From CBDEGU01 sp965238045 (GTDB taxonomy: Bacteria > Acidobacteriota > Terriglobia > Bryobacterales > UBA6623): a stretch of 64,000 bases of DNA. The stretch's first letter is position 1. Every line of letters starts with the position of its first letter. The notes beneath the pieces are model-generated. The model saw only the letters and a list, made by a program, of their open reading frames with translations, was not told where the DNA came from and did no database searches. Made by a program: the position numbers and the translations under genes. Where the stretch lies: positions 248,001 through 312,000 of the forward strand of contig CBDEGU010000010.1 in assembly GCA_965238045.1 (NCBI GenBank), given 5' to 3'. Positions 52,169-60,498 of this stretch are shown here, in pieces.

Positions 52169-53146
52169 TCACAAGCTCGCCAGCACCTTGTCGTCGAAGG
52201 AAAAGTCCGGCGCCGCCCCGCCCGTTTGCCGCCGGCGCCAGGCGAAGGCACCGGCAAGACCTTCTTCAAACCTCACCGGTTCAAACCCCAGTTCCTCCCG
52301 GGCGCGCCCGGTCCGCTGCGTGATCGGGGGCATGTCGAAATATTGCCCGAAGTAATAGGGCGGCTCAAAAATCCTCCCTCCCATATCGAGCAGTTTCTCG
52401 CGCGGGACCAATACCACCTCGAGCTTCCTTCCAGCCGCGCGGGCAAGCGATTCCACCAGCTCCCGCTGCGTGAGGGGCGATGGGTTTGCGATGTTATACG
52501 CCCGTCCGGCCGCGCAGTCGCTTTCAGCGGCCAGGATCGCCGCGCGGGCAATGTCATCGGCCAGGACGAACTGCATCGGCCGTTCTCCGTCGCCGGGAAC
52601 GATCACCGCCCGGCCGGCCAGCAGACGGTCCCAGAAGAACGCCTCGCGATAAAAAGGATTCTCCGGGCCGTAGACGTAGGGCGGTCTCAGGGTAACGGCC
52701 GGAAAGCCTTGCTCGCGATGCAGCGCGAAAAGCATCGCCTCGGTTTGGGCCTTGTTGCGAACGTAGTCGTCCGGGTGGTCGTCCGGGGCCAGCGGGCTGT
52801 CCTCGTCCAGGTCCAGACCTTCGCCATAGGCCGCGACGCTCGAGGTGAAGACATAGCGCCGCGGGCGAGGCGAGAGCGCCAGCGCCAGCGCCCGGACTTG
52901 CCCGGCCGTGGTGCCGCGCTGCCAGTCATACACATTGTCATAGACCAGATCGAAGGTTTTGCCTTCCAGGACCCGTCGCACCGCCTCGGTATCGTTGCGG
53001 TCGCAGCGAATCTCTCCCGTCTGACCCGCGAAAGGATTCCCCGCGCCCCGATGCAGTATGGTGACCTGGTCGCCCCGGGCGAGGAGTCGCCGCACCAGCG
53101 CGCGGCCAATGAAGAGAGTACCGCCGATGACGAGAGTGCGTGCCAA
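52169..53146 (-). CDS. Extended SDR, NAD-dependent epimerase/dehydratase
   Basis: The 325-residue protein has a Rossmann start VIGGTLFIGRALVRRLLARG (Gly pattern GGTxxIG of atypical SDRs), VFTSSVAAYG, a YxxxK pair in DDYVRNKAQTE, and RPPYVYGPENPFYRE. The predicted start is a TTG at 53146 with no strong RBS. These enzymes act on nucleotide sugars or similar; some of this type bind mRNA in plastids. Substrate not determined. It is leftward like bfr and the LytTR gene but is separated from them. Confidence 0.87.
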   Translation of the reverse strand: MARTLVIGGTLFIGRALVRRLLARGDQVTILHRGAGNPFAGQTGEIRCDRNDTEAVRRVLEGKTFDLVYDNVYDWQRGTTAGQVRALALALSPRPRRYVFTSSVAAYGEGLDLDEDSPLAPDDHPDDYVRNKAQTEAMLFALHREQGFPAVTLRPPYVYGPENPFYREAFFWDRLLAGRAVIVPGDGERPMQFVLADDIARAAILAAESDCAAGRAYNIANPSPLTQRELVESLARAAGRKLEVVLVPREKLLDMGGRIFEPPYYFGQYFDMPPITQRTGRAREELGFEPVRFEEGLAGAFAWRRRQTGGAAPDFSFDDKVLASL

Positions 53147-53244
53147 GGTTTGAGCAGACTTCGAGCGGACTCAGAGGCTTCCGAAATACCGAGCGCGCCG
53201 ACATTTTATCACACGCCCGCCGCACCGGGTCCGGGATACTGTTA

Positions 53245-54036
53245 CTAGAGCTTGAACAGCTCCCGCAAGCGTTTCGTTTGTGCCCGGCTGACAGGAATTT
53301 CCGTTTGATTGCGGTCGCTCATGCGGAGATGGTAGCTTGACTTGAACCAGGGAACGACCTCTTGGATCTTGTCGATGTTGACAAGATAAGAACGGTGCAC
53401 CCTCCAAAACGAAGTCAAGTCCAGGCTCGACTGCAGATCCTCGAGCGTGCGATAGTTCGACATCCCTTCGATTTCCGATGAAACGATCGTAATCAATCCA
53501 TCCTGGATGGTGGCGAAGACCACCTCGCCGGCATCGACCAGGAACAGGTGCTTATGGCTTTTCAGCAGCACCTTCGCCGGTCGCTGGAGGCCCAGCCGAA
53601 GCTGCGAGACGATCTCGCCGATACGGGCCGTGTCCTGATCCGGCGAATCGATCAACCTGCGCGCCCGCTCGACGGCCACCTTGAGCCGTTTCTTCTCGAT
53701 GGGTTTGAGCAGATAGTCGACGGCGTTCACCTCGAAGGCCTTGACCGCGTACTGGTCATAGGCGGTGGCGAAAACAATGTAAGGGATTCTCCCGCCGCCC
53801 TCGACCAGCTTCCTTACTACCCCGAGACCGTCCAGGCCCGGCATCTGGACGTCCAAGAAAACCAGGTCCGGCTTGTGCTTCTCGATCGCTTCGAGAGCTT
53901 CCAGTCCATTCGCGGCCGTGGCCACGATTTTGACCGGAAGAGACTTCAACTGGAAAGCCAGCTCCTCTCGAGCCAGCTTTTCATCATCGACAATCAGCGC
54001 CCGCACAGCGCCCTTGCCTTTCGCCTTCTCCGCCAT
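53245..54036 (-). CDS. LytTR-type response regulator
   Basis: The 263-residue protein (start MAEKAKGKGAVRALIVDDEK at 54036) has a receiver domain with the acidic pair DDE, phospho-acceptor D62 in FLDVQMPG, then Thr in FATAYDQYAVKAF and Lys in LLKPIEKKR. The C-terminal LytTR DNA-binding domain has LFLVDAGEVVFATIQDG, TLEDLQSSLDL, FWRVHRSYLVNIDKI and MSDRNQTEIPVSRAQTKRL. No histidine kinase is encoded next to it, so it is an orphan here. It probably binds direct repeats upstream of targets. Confidence 0.93.
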   Translation of the reverse strand: MAEKAKGKGAVRALIVDDEKLAREELAFQLKSLPVKIVATAANGLEALEAIEKHKPDLVFLDVQMPGLDGLGVVRKLVEGGGRIPYIVFATAYDQYAVKAFEVNAVDYLLKPIEKKRLKVAVERARRLIDSPDQDTARIGEIVSQLRLGLQRPAKVLLKSHKHLFLVDAGEVVFATIQDGLITIVSSEIEGMSNYRTLEDLQSSLDLTSFWRVHRSYLVNIDKIQEVVPWFKSSYHLRMSDRNQTEIPVSRAQTKRLRELFKL

Positions 54037-54234
54037 CACCCCCAATGTAGCGGGGATCTTGCCAGGAGTCCAGAGCCGCCCGGCGCTGCCTGCCCGCACG
54101 GCTCGCACGACAGTCCCGCCAACCGGCCCAGCTGTAAATTCACCCCGGCCCGCCCCCGGTCACTTGACGTTCTCGGCCGGCCCGCCCGAGAATAGAGTGT
54201 GACGGTCACACTGCGACTGGCCGCGTGATTCGCC

Positions 54235-54678
54235 ATGCCACAATTCACCATGCCGAGAAGACATCTCTTCCTCTGCCTGGGCCTGCTGGCGCTGAGCTCT
54301 TGGGCCCTTCCCGCGCAGGAACTCTCCAGCGAGAAGAACTTCGAAACCAACCGCGCCGGACGCGGGCCGGCGGCGCCCTTGTCTCACGACAAGGGGGTCA
54401 TCGGCATTCGCAAACTCAAGGGCACCGTGGGCAAGGTCGACTTGGAATTGCGCACCATCACGATCGTTACGGGCAAGAAGAAAATCGGCGATTTGGTGCT
54501 GAGCTTCTCCCAGCCCGAGGGCAGAGAGCAGATCAAGGTCTCCAACAAAGCCGCAAAACTCCTCGGCAAGAAGAACATCAAGCTCGAAGAAGTGCGGCCG
54601 GGCTCGAAAGTGAAGATTCAGTATTACCCCAGCATGGGGCAGTTGCTGGAACTGATCATCGAAAAGCCGGCAAGTTAG
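54235..54678 (+). CDS. Small secreted protein of unknown function
   Basis: The 147-residue product has a Sec signal (about residues 1-27, LFLCLGLLALSSWALPAQE) and a short mature part with basic, beta-like repeats: GIRKLKGTVGKVDLELRTIT, IVTGKKKIGDLVLSFSQP, KVSNKAAKLLGKKNIKLEEV and VKIQYYPSMGQLLELIIEK. It resembles small exported proteins with an OB-like or DUF5666-like fold but was not identified. It is divergent from the LytTR gene and 87 bases before glgA. Confidence 0.65.
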   Translation: MPQFTMPRRHLFLCLGLLALSSWALPAQELSSEKNFETNRAGRGPAAPLSHDKGVIGIRKLKGTVGKVDLELRTITIVTGKKKIGDLVLSFSQPEGREQIKVSNKAAKLLGKKNIKLEEVRPGSKVKIQYYPSMGQLLELIIEKPAS

Positions 54679-54765
54679 CCCGAATTTCGCATCTCGCGCT
54701 CCGGGCATCGAGTCGCGGCGGCCACCGTCCGCGCCCGGCGGCAATCGTGGGCCCGATCAGCAGGC

Positions 54766-56307
54766 ATGAGAATACTCATGATCGCTTCCGAGGCGTTCCC
54801 CTACGCCAAGACGGGCGGATTGGGCGATGTGCTGGCGGCGCTGCCGCCGGCCCTCGCCGCCATGGGCTACCAGGTGGGGGTTGTCTTGCCGCTGTATCGC
54901 GAGAGCCCGGTCCCGGCCCCATCTTCTGGTCCCAGGCCGGCGGGCGAGCGCGAAACTCTCTTTCAGAGCTTGGAACTCCAGATGGGGCCTGCCGCCTATC
55001 GCCTCCGCGTGTTGCGCGCGAGACGCGGCGGTGTCGAGTGGTACTTCATTGACTATCCGAAGTTTTTTGATCGTGAGGGCATCTACGGGGACTCCGCCGG
55101 CGACTATCCCGACAACGCCCTGCGCTTCGGTCTCCTCTCGCGAGCGGCTCTGGAAATCGCCAAACTCGATTTTCATCCGCAAGTGCTGCACTGCCACGAC
55201 TGGCAGGGAGCGATCGCCGCGGTGATGCTCAAGACCACCTGCGCGGGCGATCCGGCCCTCGGCGCTCTGCCCGTGCTGCTGACGATTCACAACGTCGGCT
55301 ACCAGGGGGCCTTCCCTCGCTCGGCCCTGGCCGAACTTGGGCTTCCCGAAGAACTCTGCCGCCCCGGCGCGCTGGAGTTTCACGAAAAAGTGAACTTTCT
55401 CAAAGGAGGATTGATCTGCTCCGGCCTGCTCAACACCGTCAGCCAGGCATACCGCCGTGAAATCCAGACCCCGGAATATGGTCATGGCCTCGACGGCGTG
55501 CTGCGTTCAAAAAGCGACCGCTTGCGAGGCGTGCTCAACGGAGTGGACTACAAGCAGTGGAACCCGCTTGAGGATCGCTGGATCGCCGCGCCGTATTCGC
55601 CCGCCGATCTGCGGGGCAAACGCGAATGCAAGCGGGATCTGCTCGCCGCGCTCGGCCTGCCAGTCGCCCGCATCCCCGCTGACAATATCCCCGGTGACAA
55701 CATCGACCGTGACAATATCGACGCGCCGCTCGTCGGCATGGTCTCGCGTCTGGTGGAGCAGAAGGGCTTCGACCTGGTGATCCGCGCCGCCGAAGAGATC
55801 GTCTCGCTTGGCGTTACGCTAACCATCCTTGGAACAGGCGAGGCGCAATATGAAGAAGCCGCGCGCGCGCTTGCCCAACGCTACCCCTCGCGTGTCGCCG
55901 TCCGCATTGCCTACGACGAGGCGCTGGCGCACAAGATCGAGGCCGGAGCCGACATCTTCCTCATGCCCAGCCGCTACGAGCCCTGCGGCCTCAACCAGAT
56001 GTACAGTCTCAAATACGGAACCGTGCCGGTCGTTCGCGCGACCGGTGGTCTTGAGGACACGGTCCGGCAGTGGGATCCGGCTACGGGGCGCGGAACCGGA
56101 TTCAAGTTCCATGAGCATTCCGCCGCGGCCATGATGAGAGCGCTGCGAGAAGCCGTCCAGACGTTTTCCAGCCAGCAAACCTGGCGCACGATTCAGCGCA
56201 ATGGGATGGCCGAGGACTTCTCGTGGGAGCGTTCAGCGGCCGGCTACGCCGCCCTGTATCAAGAACTGCTTTCGTCCTCGGACACGGCCGCGGCGAAGGA
56301 AAACTGA
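54766..56307 (+). CDS. glgA: Glycogen synthase (ADP-glucose)
   Basis: The 513-residue GT5 enzyme has the signature KTGGLGDVLAALPPAL (15-30), LHCHDWQGAIAAV, LLTIHNVGYQGAFP, GLICSGLLNTVS and a C-terminal GT-B half with MVSRLVEQKGFDLVI, MPSRYEPCGLNQMYSLKYGT and RATGGLEDTVRQWD. It extends glycogen from ADP-glucose. An insertion of three DNI-containing repeats (around residues 300-318) precedes the second domain, making it slightly longer than usual. No other glycogen gene is adjacent. Confidence 0.94.
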   Translation: MRILMIASEAFPYAKTGGLGDVLAALPPALAAMGYQVGVVLPLYRESPVPAPSSGPRPAGERETLFQSLELQMGPAAYRLRVLRARRGGVEWYFIDYPKFFDREGIYGDSAGDYPDNALRFGLLSRAALEIAKLDFHPQVLHCHDWQGAIAAVMLKTTCAGDPALGALPVLLTIHNVGYQGAFPRSALAELGLPEELCRPGALEFHEKVNFLKGGLICSGLLNTVSQAYRREIQTPEYGHGLDGVLRSKSDRLRGVLNGVDYKQWNPLEDRWIAAPYSPADLRGKRECKRDLLAALGLPVARIPADNIPGDNIDRDNIDAPLVGMVSRLVEQKGFDLVIRAAEEIVSLGVTLTILGTGEAQYEEAARALAQRYPSRVAVRIAYDEALAHKIEAGADIFLMPSRYEPCGLNQMYSLKYGTVPVVRATGGLEDTVRQWDPATGRGTGFKFHEHSAAAMMRALREAVQTFSSQQTWRTIQRNGMAEDFSWERSAAGYAALYQELLSSSDTAAAKEN

Positions 56308-56580
56308 GCGTACCGTGGGCTCCTTTCCCCTCGGGGCGCAGCGGTCCTCGTGCCGTGTCCCGTTGCCGAATCCAGCGATTCCTCGATCTGTTACGCTGAA
56401 TAATCATATCGAGGAACCGTAGCAAACACGGGCGGCCGCCAGTACCCGGGCCGGCAGCCTTCGGCAACGAATCCGTACCGAATATAGAGACAGGAATACA
56501 GACAGAAGTCACCATCGCGGCCCATCCTCAGCCGGCTCAGGCATGCGGGCAGGGTCATGTGGTGACTTCCGGAGGATTAG

Positions 56581-56910
56581 ATGGCTGGACCGAACACCCT
56601 TACCCTTACCGATGCCGGATTTGACGCCGAGGTGCTTCAGTCCGATGTGCCCGTCTTGGTGGATTTCTGGGCCGAGTGGTGCGGACCATGCCGCATGATG
56701 GCGCCGATCATCGACGAGGTCGCGACCGAATACGCCGGCAAGGTCAAGGTCGGCAAACTCGATGTCGATAGCAATCCCTCCTCGGCCAGCCGTTATCAAG
56801 TCCGCGGCATCCCCACGCTGCTTGTCTTCAAGGGCGGCAATGTCGTCGAGCAGCTCGTCGGAGCGGTGGCGAAAGAGAAAGTCACCCAAGTCCTCGATAG
56901 TCACCTCTAG
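56581..56910 (+). CDS. trxA: Thioredoxin
   Basis: The 109-residue protein has the classical active site FWAEWCGPCRMMAPII (C34 and C37), then KLDVDSNPSSASRYQVRGIP (cis-Pro) and VVEQLVGAVAKEKVTQVL. It is a cytoplasmic disulfide reductase. GGAGG lies 7 bases before the ATG. It is a single gene in a 270-base clear upstream region. Confidence 0.96.
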   Translation: MAGPNTLTLTDAGFDAEVLQSDVPVLVDFWAEWCGPCRMMAPIIDEVATEYAGKVKVGKLDVDSNPSSASRYQVRGIPTLLVFKGGNVVEQLVGAVAKEKVTQVLDSHL

Positions 56911-56985
56911 GCTCGAATCGTTTCTCTGCGACCTCGAGCCGCGGGATCCCGCGCGCCTAACCCTGTCCCCAGCCGGTCGCTGCCC

Positions 56986-57723
56986 TCAAACGGTCGCGCC
57001 GGTCGCCGCTTCTTGGGGAGCCGAGTCCGTGTATTCCGCTGGATCATCCCTCATGAGTGCTTGGCCTTTGGTCAACCAAGCAACGCCGAACGCGATCACC
57101 GCGACCGACTCCAGCACAAAGACCGGATGCCATGCTTCCACGGCTTGGATCAGTTCTGCCGACACAAAACCCAGCATCTTGATCCCGCCCAGAATAACGA
57201 TCAACCCGATCGAACCGAGAATCGTATACCCGGCGGCCCGGTAAACCTTATCTCTCCTTCGCTTCTGAGGGGGGCGATCGTCGGGCTTAAAGCATGATTT
57301 CGTAAACAGGCAAAGCGAGAAATAAGCCAGGATGCCGAAGAATATCGCTGCGCACACGATGTGAACCCTGCCGGTGAACGTCTCGGGCAGGCCGACGCCG
57401 CCCGACGGATCCGCCGGAAACAGCGCGACGCCGATCGCGAAGATGCCCGCCCAGTTGGCTACCGCCTTGTCGTTGCCAAGCTCCCCCGTGTAGCCCTTGT
57501 ATGCGTAAAAGAACACGCCGATCGTGCAAAGCGTTCCGACAAACACGTCCCCCATATCAGTGTGATAGTAGGCGCTTAGCGACGACTGAATGCTCGTGCT
57601 GAACAAAACGAGGCCGCCCAGCGCCAGGACGAACGGCAACGCCGCGCCCAGGATGCCAATGGCGTTCCTCAGCTCCATGCAAGTTAACACGCGTGGGTCT
57701 CCCTTGTTCGACGACTGTGACAT
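56986..57723 (-). CDS. Multi-pass membrane protein, DUF998-like
   Basis: The 245-residue protein starts at 57723 with AGGAGG 7 bases upstream. It has about six membrane segments. The family-like motif is AYYHTDMGDVFVGTLCTIGV near residue 60, followed by GYTGELGNDKAVANWAGI and PETFTGRVHIVCAAIFFG. Such proteins resemble DUF998/Frag1-like membrane proteins; no function is known. Confidence 0.7.
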   Translation of the reverse strand: MSQSSNKGDPRVLTCMELRNAIGILGAALPFVLALGGLVLFSTSIQSSLSAYYHTDMGDVFVGTLCTIGVFFYAYKGYTGELGNDKAVANWAGIFAIGVALFPADPSGGVGLPETFTGRVHIVCAAIFFGILAYFSLCLFTKSCFKPDDRPPQKRRRDKVYRAAGYTILGSIGLIVILGGIKMLGFVSAELIQAVEAWHPVFVLESVAVIAFGVAWLTKGQALMRDDPAEYTDSAPQEAATGATV

Positions 57724-58486
57724 TGGAACCTCCTCGGATCTGCCCTGCATTTCGCGCCACCTGAGTGTCGAGCCACGCGATGGGGCTGTCGTTCCTTCGT
57801 TGCGTTTGCCTGTCGTGCTGGCCGGTGCGTTCGCGATGCCGGTCGCGCCGGGAGCGTGGGCCTGGTCTTAATTCCTGCGAGCCAGGGACGCCCCGGTCCT
57901 GCGTCTATAATACGCCTGTTTGGTCGAGGTTTCGGGTCAATTTGACCAGAATTTCCATTTTGGCCCTGGCACGGCCACAGTATACACCCGCGCTGCCCCG
58001 AATACCACGTCTTTTTTCTCTAAATCCTGCAAATCACCTCCGCCGGTGGGCGCCAGGGCTCGTCTCTCCGCTCACAGACGTTGATCGAGCGGGCTCAACG
58101 GCGCGCCGGCCGGCAGCGCTCCATGCGAAACCGTTTTGGCGCCGAAAACTGTTGATCCTCGTCCGCGCAACGCTACCCGCTCGGCAGCGGCAGCGCCCAG
58201 GTCCTGTGCGGCATCTCGCCGAACGGCCGCCGGTCTTCATCAAACTCGGGCCCCTGCTACCCCGGCGCTGTCATCCGGCTCCGAGAAGACCGCTCGTCGC
58301 CGTCACCCTCCATCCGCCCCAAGACTCTCGCGAGCGGCTTGCTTGACCCCAACCCTGGCACCCAACCCTGGCGTGTTCGGAAACAGTCCCCCCCCGGGAC
58401 CGACGGATTCACTCGGCCCGCGCCGCCCCCTCCAACCCCACTGCCGGCAAGCCCGCCGTCATGCATCGTGATATTCTGATTTCACG
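57724..58486. other. 763-bp intergenic region without a recognised gene
   Basis: Positions 57750-57830 look like a degraded copy of the hairpin repeat (GCATTTCGCGCCACCTGAGT and CTTCGTTGCGTTTGCCTG). The rest is AT-poorer sequence with no convincing frame; short frames on both strands lack RBS and domain signs. It contains the promoters of the two divergent genes, not located. Confidence 0.5.
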
Positions 58487-59263
58487 ATGGCCGAGGGAAA
58501 CCTGATCACCGAAATTGCAGCGCCGCTGGCCACGCTTCGCCTGAATCGTCCATCGCAAAGAAACGCTCTCTCGGCCGCTCTGATGAGCGAGTTGATCACC
58601 GCGCTCCAACAAATCACGGAAGACGAACGCGTCGGCGTCGTGATTATCGAGGCCGAGGGTCCGGTCTTCAGCTCCGGTCACGACCTCACCGAGATGATCG
58701 GTCGCGACCTGCCCGCCTACCGCGCCATCTTCGAGCTCTGCACCGGCCTCATGACCGCCATCCACCGCCTCCCGCAACCGGTGATCGCCCAAGTCCGCGG
58801 CCTGGCCACCGCCGCCGGCTGCCAGCTCGTCGCCGCCTGTGACCTCGCCATGGCTTCTCAGAGCGCCCGCTTCGCCACGCCCGGCGTCAAGATCGGCCTG
58901 TTTTGCAGCACGCCGATGGTTGAGCTCAGCCGCGCCATCGGTCGCAAGCGCGCTCTGGAAATGCTGCTGACCGGCCGGGCCATCGACGCCGCCACTGCCC
59001 GCGACTGGGGTCTGGTCAATCGCGTCGTGCCAGACGATCAGCTTGCCGGGGCCACGCGCGAACTGGCCGCCGAGATCGCCCAAGCCAGCAGCCTGGTCAC
59101 CGCCCTCGGCAAGAAGACCTTCTACGAGCAAATCGATCTCGATCAGCCCAGAGCCTACTCCTATGCCACGGAAGTGATGAGCCAGAACGCCCTAGCCCCC
59201 GACGCCCAGGAAGGAATCAGCGCTTTTCTGGAGAAGCGAAAACCAAACTGGAGCGGCCGCTAA
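58487..59263 (+). CDS. Enoyl-CoA hydratase/isomerase family, ECHDC3-like
   Basis: The 258-residue protein has a crotonase fold: PSQRNALSAALMSELI, GPVFSSGHDLTEMIG (oxyanion-hole Gly) and RGLATAAGCQLVAACDLAMA. The segment FATPGVKIGLFCSTPMVELS matches the ECHDC3 type and lacks the second catalytic Glu of true enoyl-CoA hydratases (normally PEV). The substrate is unknown and hydratase activity is doubtful. It is convergent with nagA and overlaps it by 4 bases. Confidence 0.9.
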   Translation: MAEGNLITEIAAPLATLRLNRPSQRNALSAALMSELITALQQITEDERVGVVIIEAEGPVFSSGHDLTEMIGRDLPAYRAIFELCTGLMTAIHRLPQPVIAQVRGLATAAGCQLVAACDLAMASQSARFATPGVKIGLFCSTPMVELSRAIGRKRALEMLLTGRAIDAATARDWGLVNRVVPDDQLAGATRELAAEIAQASSLVTALGKKTFYEQIDLDQPRAYSYATEVMSQNALAPDAQEGISAFLEKRKPNWSGR

Positions 59264-60405
59264 TTTACCGCCGCGCAAACCGTCGACTCAATCTGAATCG
59301 TCCGAGTCTCTTCATCAAACCGGAACAAAATCAAATCCGCTAAATCACCCGTTTCGAGAAAGCCCTTGCGGTCCTCGATGCCGGCTCCAACCGCCGCGTT
59401 GACCGTCGCCATCCGCAGCGCCTCGTGCAGAGACAGACCGGTGATTTGCATCAGCTTTTCCAGCGCCCGATCCAAACGCAGCGCCGAGCCGGCCAGCCGG
59501 CCCGAACTCTTCAGCCGCACGCAATTGTCGGCTGTCAGCTCAACTTCCTGGTCTCCGATCCGGTAGCTGCCCGGCGGACAGTTCGCCGGCGCCACCGCGT
59601 CGGTCGTGATAATCGATTTCTCCAGCCCCTTGGCGCGAATCGCGACTTTCAAAAAATTCGGGTCCAGATGAATGCCGTCCACAATGAAACCCGCGCAGAG
59701 TTCATCGGCCGCCATCTGGTCGAAAATATAGTTCGGGAACCTTCGGATGATCTGGTGCGAGCCGTTGCCCAGATGCGTGCTCATCGTCGCGCCCGCCGCG
59801 ATCGCGTCGCGAATATCCTGCGCGCTGGCGTTCGTGTGGCCAATCGAGATAACAACGTTTTCTCCGGCCACCTTCTCGATCAGCGCAATCACGCCTTTCT
59901 GCTCCGGAGCCACCGTGAGGATGCGGATATTTCCTTCCGCCGCCTCGTTAAACTGCTTCCACTCCTCATAGCTCGCGGCCCGGACATGCTCCTGTTGGTG
60001 CGCTCCGCGCGGCCCGTCCACATCCGAAATCCACGGCCCCTCGACATGGAAACCCGCCATCGCGCCGCCGCCTGGCAGCTCCCGCTTAGCCTTTGACAAA
60101 TTGCGCAGCGAACCGCGGATGTTTTCGTTCGAACCTGTAATCACGGTGGGCAAGAAACGCGACACACCGGTCTGGTGAATCACCTCGATCGATCGCGCGA
60201 TCTCGTCGAGCGGCGTCACCGGCGAATTATAGTCCACGCCCGCGAACCCGTTGACCTGAATATCGATCATCCCCGGAGCGATCCAAACCTCGCCCACCGG
60301 GCCCCCGCTGGCCTCCACCGCGACGATACGCCCCTGCTCTTGGCGCACCTCAATCATTTCACCCGTAACGGGCGAGCGGCCTGTGTAGGTCCCTGTATCA
60401 GTCAT
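59260..60405 (-). CDS. nagA: N-acetylglucosamine-6-phosphate deacetylase
   Basis: The 381-residue enzyme starts at 60405 (MTDTGTYTGRSPV). It has PGMIDIQVNGFAGVDY, AGFHVEGPWISD, ISIGHTNASAQD, STHLGNGSH, and ITTDAVAPANCPPGSYRIG, i.e. the Glu, His and Asp that bind metal and remove the acetyl group. The usual HGT segment of NagA in the second His position is replaced by SHLGN-like variants (STHLGNG), typical of a subgroup. It turns GlcNAc-6-P into GlcN-6-P for peptidoglycan or chitin recycling. No nagB is adjacent. Confidence 0.9.
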   Translation of the reverse strand: MTDTGTYTGRSPVTGEMIEVRQEQGRIVAVEASGGPVGEVWIAPGMIDIQVNGFAGVDYNSPVTPLDEIARSIEVIHQTGVSRFLPTVITGSNENIRGSLRNLSKAKRELPGGGAMAGFHVEGPWISDVDGPRGAHQQEHVRAASYEEWKQFNEAAEGNIRILTVAPEQKGVIALIEKVAGENVVISIGHTNASAQDIRDAIAAGATMSTHLGNGSHQIIRRFPNYIFDQMAADELCAGFIVDGIHLDPNFLKVAIRAKGLEKSIITTDAVAPANCPPGSYRIGDQEVELTADNCVRLKSSGRLAGSALRLDRALEKLMQITGLSLHEALRMATVNAAVGAGIEDRKGFLETGDLADLILFRFDEETRTIQIESTVCAAVN

Positions 60406-60498
60406 CGTGGATCGGATAAACCCCTCTAAATCACTCAGTCTCCCACAGCCAGGATCGAGCACCAGGATCGAGCCAACATCCGTCGCCACCCCCGGCCC

